33,974 nt of DNA from Selenomonadaceae bacterium (GTDB lineage: Bacteria; Bacillota; Negativicutes; Selenomonadales; Selenomonadaceae): positions 1-33,974 of the forward strand of contig JAFVBP010000313.1 in NCBI GenBank assembly GCA_017479925.1. The letters run 5' to 3'. The notes beneath the pieces were generated by a model. The model worked only from the letters and a program-made list of their open reading frames with translations. It did no database searches and had not been told where the DNA came from. Position 1 is the stretch's first letter, and each line of letters starts with the position of its first letter. The position numbers and the translations under genes were made by a program. Below, one piece after another: positions 7,144-15,745 of the stretch.

Positions 7144-7482
7144 ATGATACCGCTTCTGATTGGATTGGGTGTTGCCTATTTGGTCTACTCAAATTGGCAA
7201 GAAGTCGAAAACTGGCTCAAAGAATTCCTGCCGAAACTTCAAAACGCGCTCAAAGAAACCGGCATTGTCGATTACGCCGCGAAACTTTTTTCAAGCGTCG
7301 AAGGCAACGTCATGCGTCTCGTTCACCGCCTCTATTACAAGGAGAACGGCAAGTGGGTCGAAAAAACCACCGTCCGCGAAATCGACGAGTCGGAAGTTCC
7401 CGCCTGGGCTAAAGAAGGTCTCACCGACAAAGAAAGCGACGTTACCGACCGTTACGAGAAAGAACTCGAACTTACCGTTTGA
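7144..7482 (+). CDS. Unrecognised small membrane-anchored protein
   Basis: A 112-residue protein from ATG 7144 with GGAGG 10 nt upstream. It begins with a short hydrophobic segment (residues 2-16), likely an uncleaved anchor, followed by an amphipathic helical stretch (WLKEFLPKLQNALKE). A charged C-terminal half follows, containing RLYYKENGKWVEKTTVREI. I do not recognise a family. The YxxENGKW segment resembles MYFQDEEGKWHKCANESEL in the next gene product, so the two may share a small domain. It is the first gene of a two-gene operon with its own promoter, 15 nt before the second gene. Confidence 0.8.
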   Translation: MIPLLIGLGVAYLVYSNWQEVENWLKEFLPKLQNALKETGIVDYAAKLFSSVEGNVMRLVHRLYYKENGKWVEKTTVREIDESEVPAWAKEGLTDKESDVTDRYEKELELTV

Positions 7483-7497
7483 GCGAGGTGAATTGAC

Positions 7498-8067
7498 ATG
7501 GCACTTGACAAAAAAATCGAAAAGGCCGCCGAATTGCTTGAGGCCGCCAAAAATTTCTTCGTCGATATGGTTCGCCCCGACATGACGCTCGAAAAGATTG
7601 CGGAAGTCGTTTCGCCGCGTTTGGACGACACCATCAAAAAATACGAAGCACGCGGGCTTAAATATTCCGCCGGCAAGTTCAGCATCAAATACGCCGACGA
7701 AAAGCATTTCAATTTGGAATTCGAGATGTACTTCCAAGACGAGGAAGGCAAGTGGCACAAGTGCGCCAACGAAAGCGAATTGCGTGACTCGATTCTTTTG
7801 GAAGACGGCGCGTGGAAGACGATTCAGGCGTTGAAAATCATCACGTTCCCGATTGAAAAGCCCCGCTACAAAGGCGGCGAAGTTCTTCAGCAGGACAAGC
7901 GACTCGAAGAGTACAACGCTGCCGAACGCGAACGCATGTTGGCTTTACCGCCGCTTGACGAAACTGTCACCGCCGCGTCCGTTGAAGCCGCAACGGTTGA
8001 CGAAACCGCCGATAAAGCCGCCGACAAACCTGCGGATAAGCCCGTCGACGAAACTGCAAAAAAATAA
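7498..8067 (+). CDS. Unrecognised protein with Ala/Asp/Lys-rich tail
   Basis: A 189-residue, highly charged, probably soluble protein from ATG 7498, with GAGGTG 7 nt upstream. Residues 1-25 form a heptad-like helix. A central region (about 50-120) contains KFSIKYADEKHFNLEFEMYF then EGKWHKCANESELRDSILLEDG, probably a beta-rich domain. From about residue 155 the chain is a low-complexity tail with repeated ADKPADKPVD-type units. No signal peptide or known motif is seen. It is co-transcribed with 7144 and ends at the strong terminator at 8096-8120. The function is unknown. Confidence 0.8.
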   Translation: MALDKKIEKAAELLEAAKNFFVDMVRPDMTLEKIAEVVSPRLDDTIKKYEARGLKYSAGKFSIKYADEKHFNLEFEMYFQDEEGKWHKCANESELRDSILLEDGAWKTIQALKIITFPIEKPRYKGGEVLQQDKRLEEYNAAERERMLALPPLDETVTAASVEAATVDETADKAADKPADKPVDETAKK

Positions 8068-8095
8068 TCGGTCGCCTTACGCAACCGACAAAAAA

Positions 8096-8120
8096 CCCGA
8101 CTTCGGTCGGGATTTTTTTT
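8096..8120. terminator. Bidirectional UUCG-tetraloop terminator
   Basis: CCCGAC (8096-8101), loop TTCG (8102-8105), GTCGGG (8106-8111), then A and eight T on the plus strand. A run of A on the left gives a T tract on the other strand. It serves the converging 7144-8067 operon and phoH-ybeY, and overlaps the ybeY stop codon. Confidence 0.9.
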
Positions 8121-8577
8121 ATCTCTCAATGCCGAGCGTCGACATGACGAATTTTTGTTCGGACTCCATTTCGTGGCGGTCTTCGTCATAAATGTGATCG
8201 TAGCCCAGCAAATGTAACAGCCCGTGCACTTCCAGAAAAATCACTTCGCGCAGGAATGAATGCCCGAATTCTTGAGCTTGAGCGGCCGCACGTTCCAATG
8301 AAATAATCACGTCGCCCAAAACGTCAACCGTCGCGTCCAAAATTTCAGGTTCGTCGCTTTCATAAAATGCGAAACTCAACACGTCCGTCGCACGGTCAAC
8401 GCCGCGAAATTTTTTATTCAGCGCGTGAATGTGTTCGTCGTCCGTCAACGTGATGCTCAACTCGGCATTTTCGACGCCGTAAATTTCGCCGACGGTATCC
8501 GCCGCCCGCAAAATCTGCGCGAACAAATTTTCGTCGACGGTCAAAGTTTCAGGCTCAAAGCCGATTGTCGTATTCAT
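8119..8577 (-). CDS. ybeY: Endoribonuclease YbeY
   Basis: A 152-residue zinc-dependent endoribonuclease involved in 16S rRNA 3'-end maturation and ribosome quality control. The signature metal motif [11 protein letters not shown] is at residues 118-128 with His118, His122 and His128. The upstream TDVLSFAF segment and the Arg near 59 are also typical. Length is normal. It overlaps the end of phoH by 4 nt (ATGA), the common phoH-ybeY arrangement. Its stop lies in the T tract of the shared terminator. Confidence 0.95.
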   Translation of the reverse strand: MNTTIGFEPETLTVDENLFAQILRAADTVGEIYGVENAELSITLTDDEHIHALNKKFRGVDRATDVLSFAFYESDEPEILDATVDVLGDVIISLERAAAQAQEFGHSFLREVIFLEVHGLLHLLGYDHIYDEDRHEMESEQKFVMSTLGIER

Positions 8578-9266
8578 GTTGCCTCCTCGTGACGTTGGTA
8601 AGCTTCGACGATTCGCGAAACGACTTCATGACGCACAACGTCCGCCGAAGACAATTGAGCAATTCCGACGCCTTTGACGTTGCGCAGAATTTCGACCGCC
8701 TCCGACAAACCCGACGGTACGCCTCGCGGCAAGTCAATTTGCGACAGGTCGCCCGTGACAACCATGCGCGAACCGAAACCCAGTCGCGTCAGAAACATTT
8801 TCATTTGCTTTGACGTGGTGTTTTGCGCCTCGTCGAGGATGATGAACGCGTCGCTCAACGTCCGCCCGCGCATGTACGCAAGCGGTGCAATTTCGATTAC
8901 GCCGCGATTCCAAAATTTTTGGTACAGGTCGAAGCCCAAAATTTCTTTCAGCGCGTCGTAAAGCGGTCTCAAATACGGGTCAACTTTTTCCGTGATGTCG
9001 CCCGGCAGAAAGCCCAAACGTTCGCCCGCCTCGACGGCAGGTCGCGTCAAAATGATTTTTCGCACGTCTTTGACGCGCAGGTAATGTGCCGCCAACGCCA
9101 CCGCAAGGAAAGTTTTGCCCGTGCCCGCCGCGCCGACGCCGAAAGTCACCACGTGCCGCCGCATCGTGTCGACGTAATTTTGTTGCCCGACGCTTTTGGC
9201 TTGAATGTGCACGCCGCCCGACGTGACGATAATCGTTTCAGCGGAAAATTTGTCGTTCGTCAACAA
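8574..9266 (-). CDS. phoH: PhoH-like ATPase, short form lacking the N-terminal domain
   Basis: A 230-residue P-loop ATPase with Walker [11 protein letters not shown] (43-52), Walker [12 protein letters not shown] (141-151) and the PhoH signature [16 protein letters not shown]. It is thought to act in RNA metabolism with YbeY, whose gene overlaps it. Firmicute PhoH proteins are usually about 310-330 residues with an N-terminal KH-like region, and that part is absent here. The start is TTG at 9266 or 9263, with GGAGG at 9271-9275. No frame with PhoH-like sequence continues upstream, so the short form appears genuine. A candidate promoter, TTGCTT-N16-TGaTATACT-like, lies just upstream. Confidence 0.9.
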   Translation of the reverse strand: MLTNDKFSAETIIVTSGGVHIQAKSVGQQNYVDTMRRHVVTFGVGAAGTGKTFLAVALAAHYLRVKDVRKIILTRPAVEAGERLGFLPGDITEKVDPYLRPLYDALKEILGFDLYQKFWNRGVIEIAPLAYMRGRTLSDAFIILDEAQNTTSKQMKMFLTRLGFGSRMVVTGDLSQIDLPRGVPSGLSEAVEILRNVKGVGIAQLSSADVVRHEVVSRIVEAYQRHEEAT

Positions 9267-9332
9267 GTCGCCTCCTCGAAGATTTTCTGCGGCATGAGTA
9301 TATCAAAATTTCGCCGTCAAGCAAGCGTCGCG

Positions 9333-9361
9333 TTGACATTGCCGCCGCCAAACTTTAAAAT
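9333..9361 (+). promoter_or_regulatory. Flagellin promoter of sigma-A type
   Basis: TTGACA (9333-9338) and TAAAAT (9356-9361) with a 17-bp spacer, about 50 nt upstream of the flagellin Shine-Dalgarno. I could not find a sigma-28 type site (TAAA-N15-GCCGATAA) in this gap, which is unusual for flagellin. Confidence 0.65.
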
Positions 9362-9419
9362 TCTGTCAACGCAGTAGGATTCACGTTTCGACGCACCAAC
9401 GTTTCAAGGAGGAATTTTT

Positions 9420-10931
9420 ATGGCGACACGAGTCAAAAACAATCTCGGTGCAGTCCGTTCGCTCAACACGCTAAACAAAAATTCGCGGGCGGCGCAGAAA
9501 AATCTTCGCAAGGTTGCCACGGGCGAAAAAATCACGTCCGCCGCAGACGACGCCTCCGCTTGGGGCATTTCCGAACGCATGCGCGAAAAAATTCGTTCGC
9601 TCGACCAGGCGAATCAAAACACGCAAAACGATTTGGCTATGATGAACACCGCCGAAGAAGCCGTTGCCAACATCGTCGACATTTTGCGCACGCTCAAGCA
9701 AAAGGCGATTGACTCCGCCAACGACAGCAACACCGACGAAGACCGCCGAATCATGCAGAAAGAAGTTGACCAGCTGATTGACCAAATCGACGACAACGCG
9801 CTTGTCACCTTCAACGGCAAGTTTCTCGTCAACGGGCAGATGAGCGGCTTAACTAAAAACCTTATGTCCGTGTGGGTCTGCAACGGACTGGAAGCTCCGC
9901 CGCACGGATATTCTTCTGAACATTATATGCTCACAAAGATTACCGACCTAAAAGATCGCGACGGTGCCTCGCTTCAAATCCAATCAAGCGACAAAATGAT
10001 GTTCACGTGGACGCTGGACGGGAAAACCATGTCAACTATAACAACCGTCGGCAATGACAGCGATTCCACCTTACATTTTAAAATCATGCGTTGTGGGAAC
10101 CATGAAGTTTATCGTTACACCGGAACCCCTGGGGATCCATACGCTTTGACGGCACGTTGGGCCGCGTTCAACACAGTGGACGCAGACCCTGGCACCGGCT
10201 TTCCCGGCGGCTACGTCTTATGGCATGATAACAACTTCGATTTCAGTAGTCATAACGCCGGATGTGTTCCTTTGACTTTTATTAATAACCCTTACGCCTA
10301 CGCGATAACCGACCGTGAAGGCAAAGTGCTTCGCGTTCCGAATCCCGAAGATCATCCGTTCGTCGTCGCCGCTTTTAATGAGATCAGCTTGTCAAGCTTT
10401 AAAATCACCGTCATGGACGAAGGCGGACATATCAACGAACACGCGACCAATGCGTTAAGATTCGAGTTGCTTCAACGCGGCGAAAGTTCTTCAAGTAGTG
10501 ACGGGGGGGGGTTGGCATCTACTGCGGCAACTTTTCACGTCGGCGCGGGCGCGAATCAATCGATAACCGTCGGCTTGAGCGACATGCGCGCTTCGGCTCT
10601 CGGACTCAAAAGCAAAGACGGCGCGAATACAATCAGCATATTGACCCGCGACGATGCACTTGTTGCAATCGACGTATTCGACGGTGCGATTAAAGGTGCC
10701 CTTGACCAGTTGACCTCAATCGGCGCGGTTGAGGCTCGACTCGAATACACAATCGGAAATATCGACACGTCGACCGAAAATGTGCAGGCGTCCGAATCGA
10801 CAATCCGCGATGCCGACATGGCACGTGAGATGACAGCTTACACCCGCGACAACATTTTGACACAGGCGGCGCAAGCAATGTTGGCTCAAGCGAATCAAGA
10901 TGCGTCGTCGATACTCGGCTTGCTGTCGTAA
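9420..10931 (+). CDS. fliC: Flagellin with large variable central domain
   Basis: A 503-residue flagellin, the filament subunit. The conserved N-terminal D0/D1 helices (1-140; SAADDASAWGISERMREKIRSL) and C-terminal helices (about 380-503; ENVQASESTIRDADMAREM and a final SILGLLS) are typical. Residues about 145-375 are a variable surface domain whose base and codon use differs from the ends. It carries three cysteines (VCNG, RCGN, AGCV), rare in flagellins. A run of nine G (10503-10511), coding Gly362-364, interrupts the coding sequence; a one-base slip would truncate the protein before the C-terminal D1/D0. AAGGAGG precedes ATG 9420. No other flagellar gene is adjacent, so it is an orphan filament locus with a strong promoter and terminator. 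Confidence 0.95.
   Translation: MATRVKNNLGAVRSLNTLNKNSRAAQKNLRKVATGEKITSAADDASAWGISERMREKIRSLDQANQNTQNDLAMMNTAEEAVANIVDILRTLKQKAIDSANDSNTDEDRRIMQKEVDQLIDQIDDNALVTFNGKFLVNGQMSGLTKNLMSVWVCNGLEAPPHGYSSEHYMLTKITDLKDRDGASLQIQSSDKMMFTWTLDGKTMSTITTVGNDSDSTLHFKIMRCGNHEVYRYTGTPGDPYALTARWAAFNTVDADPGTGFPGGYVLWHDNNFDFSSHNAGCVPLTFINNPYAYAITDREGKVLRVPNPEDHPFVVAAFNEISLSSFKITVMDEGGHINEHATNALRFELLQRGESSSSSDGGGLASTAATFHVGAGANQSITVGLSDMRASALGLKSKDGANTISILTRDDALVAIDVFDGAIKGALDQLTSIGAVEARLEYTIGNIDTSTENVQASESTIRDADMAREMTAYTRDNILTQAAQAMLAQANQDASSILGLLS
10503..10511 (+). repeat. G9 homopolymer inside flagellin
   Basis: Nine consecutive G encode Gly-Gly-Gly. Loss of one G leads to a stop after about 20 codons, and gain of one G leads to a stop about 55 codons on. 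It is a candidate slipped-strand phase-variation tract, or a place where a sequencing length error would be likely. Confidence 0.7.
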
Positions 10932-10954
10932 AGATTTTGGCGTAAAAAAAATCA

Positions 10955-10984
10955 GCAACTCGCTCCTCGGAACGGGTTGCTTTT
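10955..10984. terminator. Bidirectional terminator after flagellin
   Basis: GCAACTCG (10955-10962) pairs with CGGGTTGC (10973-10980) with one G-U, followed by TTTT on the plus strand. Eight A upstream (10944-10951) provide a T tract on the minus strand for the converging aminotransferase operon. Confidence 0.8.
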
Positions 10985-11000
10985 CGTTTGCAAAAAATTT

Positions 11001-12164
11001 TTACGCATTCAGCACGGGACGAATCTGCGCGACAATTTCTTTCATGACGGCGGCGGTTTGAACCAAAGCCATGCGCACGAAACCTTCGCCGTTTTCGCCG
11101 AAAGCACTGCCGGGCGTCACCAAAACGTTCGCACGGTCAAACAAAGTTTCGACGAATTCAGCGGACGTGCCGAAACCTGCGGGGACGGGTGCCCATACAA
11201 ACATTGTCGCACGCGGTTTGTCGACGTGCCAGCCTGCCGCGTTCAAGCCGTCAATCAGCGCGTCAATCCGCTCGACGTAAGCCGCACGAGTTTTGTCGAT
11301 AACTTCACGCGGACTTTCGAGAGCCGCAATCGCCGCTTTTTGAATCGGCAGGAACAAGCCGTAATCGATATTGCTTTTGAGCAGTTTGACGCGCTTGACG
11401 ACTTCGCCGTTGCCCAGGCAAAAACCGATACGTGCACCCGCCAAGCCGTACGTCTTCGACAGCGAATTAAATTCGACGCCGACATCTTTGGCACCTTTGA
11501 AACTCAAAAAACTTCCGCCGCGTGTGCCGTCGAAAATCAGTTCGCTGTAGGCGTTGTCGTGCAGGACGACAATATCGTTGCGTTTGGCGAAGTGAATCAG
11601 CCGTTCGTAAAAATCTTCGGGCGCGACCGCCGTCGTCGGATTGTTCGGGTAAGACACAACCATAAACTTTGCACGTGCGGCGACATCTGCGGGAATTTCG
11701 TCAAGATTGATGACGTAATTGTTTTCGCGACGTTGCGGCATGAAGTAAAGTTCCGAGCCGGCAAGTTTTGCACCGTCCGCGAAAATCGGATAACACGGGT
11801 CGGGCACAAGCGTCAAGTCGCCGTCGTCAATCAGCGTCAACGCAATGTGCGACAGACCTTCCTGCGAGCCGTACAGCGAACAAATTTCCGTCGACGGGTC
11901 AAGCTCCACGCCGTAACGTCGGGCGTACCAACCGGCCGCGGCGGTCAACAATTCGTTCGTGTCGGTTATCGCGTACACGTAATTTTCGGGCTTGAGTGCT
12001 TCGTCCGACAAAACTTTCATGACGTGCGCGGGCGGCGGAATGTTCGGCGCGCCGATTGACAGATCGAAAACTTTTTCGCCTGCGGAAATTTTGTCGCGCT
12101 TCATTGTCGCAAGCCGTGCGAAAACTCCTTCGCCGAAAAGATTCATGCGCTTTGCAAAGTTCAA
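11001..12164 (-). CDS. PLP-dependent class I/II aminotransferase (LL-diaminopimelate aminotransferase-like)
   Basis: A 387-residue fold-type I aminotransferase. Visible motifs are the cofactor-contacting SYPNNPT (171-177), the aspartate region VVLHDNAYSELIFDG and the PLP-lysine segment NSLSKTYGLAGARIGF with Lys237. The sequence style matches the DapL/YugH branch that acts on amino-acid donors in lysine and aromatic amino-acid metabolism; the substrate cannot be fixed. The start is TTG 12164, with GGAGG 8 nt upstream, inside the last codons of the upstream gene (1-nt gap). The longer frame to 12281 would overlap that gene heavily. It is the last gene of the trpS operon. Confidence 0.9.
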   Translation of the reverse strand: MNFAKRMNLFGEGVFARLATMKRDKISAGEKVFDLSIGAPNIPPPAHVMKVLSDEALKPENYVYAITDTNELLTAAAGWYARRYGVELDPSTEICSLYGSQEGLSHIALTLIDDGDLTLVPDPCYPIFADGAKLAGSELYFMPQRRENNYVINLDEIPADVAARAKFMVVSYPNNPTTAVAPEDFYERLIHFAKRNDIVVLHDNAYSELIFDGTRGGSFLSFKGAKDVGVEFNSLSKTYGLAGARIGFCLGNGEVVKRVKLLKSNIDYGLFLPIQKAAIAALESPREVIDKTRAAYVERIDALIDGLNAAGWHVDKPRATMFVWAPVPAGFGTSAEFVETLFDRANVLVTPGSAFGENGEGFVRMALVQTAAVMKEIVAQIRPVLNA

Positions 12165-12165
12165 G

Positions 12166-13233
12166 TTACAGACCTCCAAAAATGTTTTTCCAATCAACGG
12201 GCGGTTCGCCGTCGAAAATGTTTTCGTCGAGCGCGGAAACGATTTTGACGTTCGTGTCCCAAAGCCAATCCAAAGCTTCAAGCGACGACATTTCGCGATT
12301 CGTGATGAAATGCGTCGCGTGCCTTAAAGCGTGCGGAGAAATTTTTTCGCCGCCGACAAGCAAAATGTTTTTGCCCGCGTCGGAGCCGAAACGTTTGACG
12401 AGCGTCGCCAGCAAGTCAAAATCCGCGTCCGAAGAATTTTCGTCAAGCCAAACGACAAGCACGGCGTCTTCAAAATTCGATTGACAAAAGCCCGCGACGA
12501 CCCGAAACAACAGCGGTTTGGGCGATTGAAAATCCGCGACGAAATTGTAAACCTTCATGCCGCTTGCAACCAATTCGTCGACATGCCGACCGATTTCGTC
12601 TTCGGGAATTTGTTCGAGTTCGGGCGACCAATGCCGCGACAAAAATTCTTCGACATCGGACATGAGCGGCAAGTTGGCTTTGATTTTGTCGAGCGACCAA
12701 TTCCACCACTTGACGGCAAGAAATTTTTTAATCGTCGCCGCGTCGAAACGATACTTGACGACACGCGCAGGATTTCCCGCGACAATCGCGTAAGGCGGCA
12801 CGTCTTTGGTGACGACGGCTTTTGTGCCGACAACCGCGCCGTTTGCAATGTGTACACCGCCGAGAATCGTCGCGTCGTAACCGATCCAAACGTCATGCCC
12901 GACGACAACTTGATAATGATTCGGGCACGTGTTCGGAATTGTTTCGACGTCGCCGAAAACGTTTCGGACAAATTTGTCAAAGTCGAACGGTGCAGTCGAA
13001 ACGCTTTTGTAGTCGTGATTGGCAGCCGTCAAAAAAGTTATCTTTTCCGCCAGCGACGAAAAGCGTCCGAACAAAACGTTCGGTATCCTGTCGGTATGCG
13101 GAAAAATCGTGAGCGTCGTTTCGCCAAAATAACTGCCCGTGCCGACCGTCAAACAGTGTTGCGTGCCGAGTCCTTCGATTTCGTAAGCAAGTCGACGGTC
13201 ATGCGGTTTCGGAACAATCGTGTCGAAAATCAA
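12166..13233 (-). CDS. CatB/Vat-type O-acetyltransferase fused to an unidentified C-terminal domain
   Basis: A 355-residue two-part protein. Residues 1-175 are a left-handed beta-helix xenobiotic/polysaccharide-type acetyltransferase: His73 in AANHDYKSVST fits the catalytic position. Hexapeptide turns run through VVGHDVWIGYDATILGG (110-126), closing with VTKDVPPYAIVAGNPARVVKYRF. Such enzymes transfer acetyl groups from acetyl-CoA to sugars or small hydroxylated molecules. Residues about 225-355 (VYNFVADFQSPKP... then FITNREMSSLEALDWLWD) form a separate domain I do not recognise; its pattern vaguely resembles nucleotide-sugar-handling folds. The start is TTG 13233 with GGGAGG 8 nt upstream. 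It lies in an operon next to flagellin, so glycan modification is conceivable but unproven. Confidence 0.85.
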   Translation of the reverse strand: MIFDTIVPKPHDRRLAYEIEGLGTQHCLTVGTGSYFGETTLTIFPHTDRIPNVLFGRFSSLAEKITFLTAANHDYKSVSTAPFDFDKFVRNVFGDVETIPNTCPNHYQVVVGHDVWIGYDATILGGVHIANGAVVGTKAVVTKDVPPYAIVAGNPARVVKYRFDAATIKKFLAVKWWNWSLDKIKANLPLMSDVEEFLSRHWSPELEQIPEDEIGRHVDELVASGMKVYNFVADFQSPKPLLFRVVAGFCQSNFEDAVLVVWLDENSSDADFDLLATLVKRFGSDAGKNILLVGGEKISPHALRHATHFITNREMSSLEALDWLWDTNVKIVSALDENIFDGEPPVDWKNIFGGL

Positions 13234-13251
13234 CGTGCGCGCCTCCCGAAA

Positions 13252-14463
13252 TTATTTCTTGATTTTGACGCAGGCGGAAAACTTGTCGTAATTCGCCTTG
13301 ACAGTCTCGTTGGTCGAGCTTTGTTTGGCGGCCTTCTGCAGGAAATTCCAGGCGTCCTCGTATTTTTTCTGGCGGAAGTAGGCGACGGCAATGTCGTTGT
13401 ACGCGTCGGGATTAATCGTTTCGATTTCAAGCGCGGCTTCAAAATCGCGAATTGCACCTTTGAAGTCGTCTTTGGCAAGCTTGAGCCGTCCGCGATTGTG
13501 CCACGCGTTGACAAATTTATCGTCGACGGTCAAAAGCTTGTCGTAAGTTTTAATCGCGTCGTCGAATTTTTTGAGCTGTTCCTGAGCAAGTGCCAAGTCG
13601 AACAGTGCTTCGGTAAGTTCGGGTTCCGTGTCGACGGCAGTTTGAAAATCGTCGCGTGCCGCGTAGAAATCTTCGCGTTCCATGTTGACAAGCCCGCGAT
13701 AAACATGCGCCGCCGCTTTGTCATCTTCGAGGAAAACTTTCATGTCCGCCGCGTCCAACGAGGCGTCGGAGCCGTCGGGCATTTGCGCTTCCATCCACAA
13801 ATTCAAAATGTCTTCGCCGTAATGGTTGCCGGGGACAGCCCAAACGCCGTTCAAGTCCGTCCACTTCGTGAGCTTGCCGAAAATCTGCGGGCGAAATTTT
13901 TTGATTAAATCGTAGCGCGGGTCGACAATGTCAACTTTCGGCGGGCGTTTCGACGCGTAAGACAGCAGATGTTGAATGTGCGCACGAATGCCGATTTGCG
14001 GTGACGGGAAAAATGCGCCTTTGACGCCGCCGCCCGTGGTGCCCAGTCCGCAGTAGTTGTTTTGTTCGGGGACAACGTCGCCGCCGTAAGCCCAAGTGCC
14101 GGTCTCCTTAATCGCCTGACAAATCGCAATGTCGGGACGAATGCCCTCGCGGCCGCCTTCGATATAGTACATGTTGACCAGCGCGGGCACGGTGCAGTTG
14201 ATTTTCGGATTCGGGTTGCGCTTGTTGATGAAGTTGACCATTTGCGCTTGCGACGCGACGGGTTCGCCGAAAAGCGGCACGTCCGAATAATCTTCGCGCA
14301 GGACAATCATCGGGCTGCCGTGTCGTTCGGAAGTGACCAGTTCAATCTTTTTGAGTTGACGCTTGTTGAATTTGACTTTCGGTTTTTTGTCCGCCGCGGA
14401 CGCGCACGCCGTCAACACGAACGTCAACACGAAAATTAACGCGACGCTTAAAAGTTTTTTCAC
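13252..14463 (-). CDS. Glucosaminidase-domain lipoprotein with TPR repeats
   Basis: A 403-residue envelope protein. The N-terminus is a lipoprotein signal with lipobox LTAC (Cys20). Residues about 90-225 match peptidoglycan-hydrolysing N-acetylglucosaminidases: GIRPDIAICQAIKETGTWAYGG with the probable catalytic Glu120, followed by EQNNYCGLGTTGGG. Residues about 245-395 are tetratricopeptide repeats (EALFDLALAQEQLKKFDDAIKTYDKLL, NPDAYNDIAVAYFRQKKYEDAW), a protein-interaction scaffold. It probably cuts glycan strands in the periplasm while held in a complex. GTG 14463 has GGAGG 8 nt upstream. It starts 13 nt after trpS and is followed 18 nt later by the acetyltransferase gene. Confidence 0.9.
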   Translation of the reverse strand: MKKLLSVALIFVLTFVLTACASAADKKPKVKFNKRQLKKIELVTSERHGSPMIVLREDYSDVPLFGEPVASQAQMVNFINKRNPNPKINCTVPALVNMYYIEGGREGIRPDIAICQAIKETGTWAYGGDVVPEQNNYCGLGTTGGGVKGAFFPSPQIGIRAHIQHLLSYASKRPPKVDIVDPRYDLIKKFRPQIFGKLTKWTDLNGVWAVPGNHYGEDILNLWMEAQMPDGSDASLDAADMKVFLEDDKAAAHVYRGLVNMEREDFYAARDDFQTAVDTEPELTEALFDLALAQEQLKKFDDAIKTYDKLLTVDDKFVNAWHNRGRLKLAKDDFKGAIRDFEAALEIETINPDAYNDIAVAYFRQKKYEDAWNFLQKAAKQSSTNETVKANYDKFSACVKIKK

Positions 14464-14476
14464 GCGGGTTGCCTCC

Positions 14477-15511
<1,035 letters not shown>

Positions 15512-15591
15512 TTAAAACTGCAATGCGTAATGCTTAATGCGTAATGCTTAATGAAAACCGAAGCCGTCAATCTGACAAGTCAAACGTCATT

Positions 15592-15720
15592 GCCGCGACC
15601 CGATTTAAACGGTTGATGTCGCCCGTGTTGTCGACGGTTCAAGTGCCGCGCCCGATTTAAACGGTTGATGTTGCCCGTGTTGTCGACAGTTCAAGTGTCG
15701 CGCCCTGCTTTAAAAGCGGC
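15592..15720. repeat. Tandem repeat of about 52 bp, two full units plus a partial
   Basis: Units at 15592-15644 and 15645-15696 share GATTTAAACGGTTGATGT and GCCCGTGTTGTCGAC with only a few differences. A third partial unit begins at 15697 and passes into a degenerate hairpin B, GCTTT (15707-15711) with AAAGC (15713-15717). The array fills the space between waaA-lpxK and trpS. A segment just before it (15574-15600) resembles units of the array at 18841. Confidence 0.75.
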
Positions 15721-15745
15721 GGAAACACCGTAACGTTTCGACAGC

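Noticed and set aside
10977-12059. 360-codon plus-strand open frame
   Set aside because: Antisense to the aminotransferase, which has its PLP-lysine motif and start signals.
12331-13908. 525-codon plus-strand open frame
   Set aside because: It lies antisense to the acetyltransferase fusion and the glucosaminidase/TPR gene, both with clear family motifs and ribosome sites. It has no Shine-Dalgarno and an unnatural Arg/Phe/Val-rich composition caused by codon bias of the real strand.
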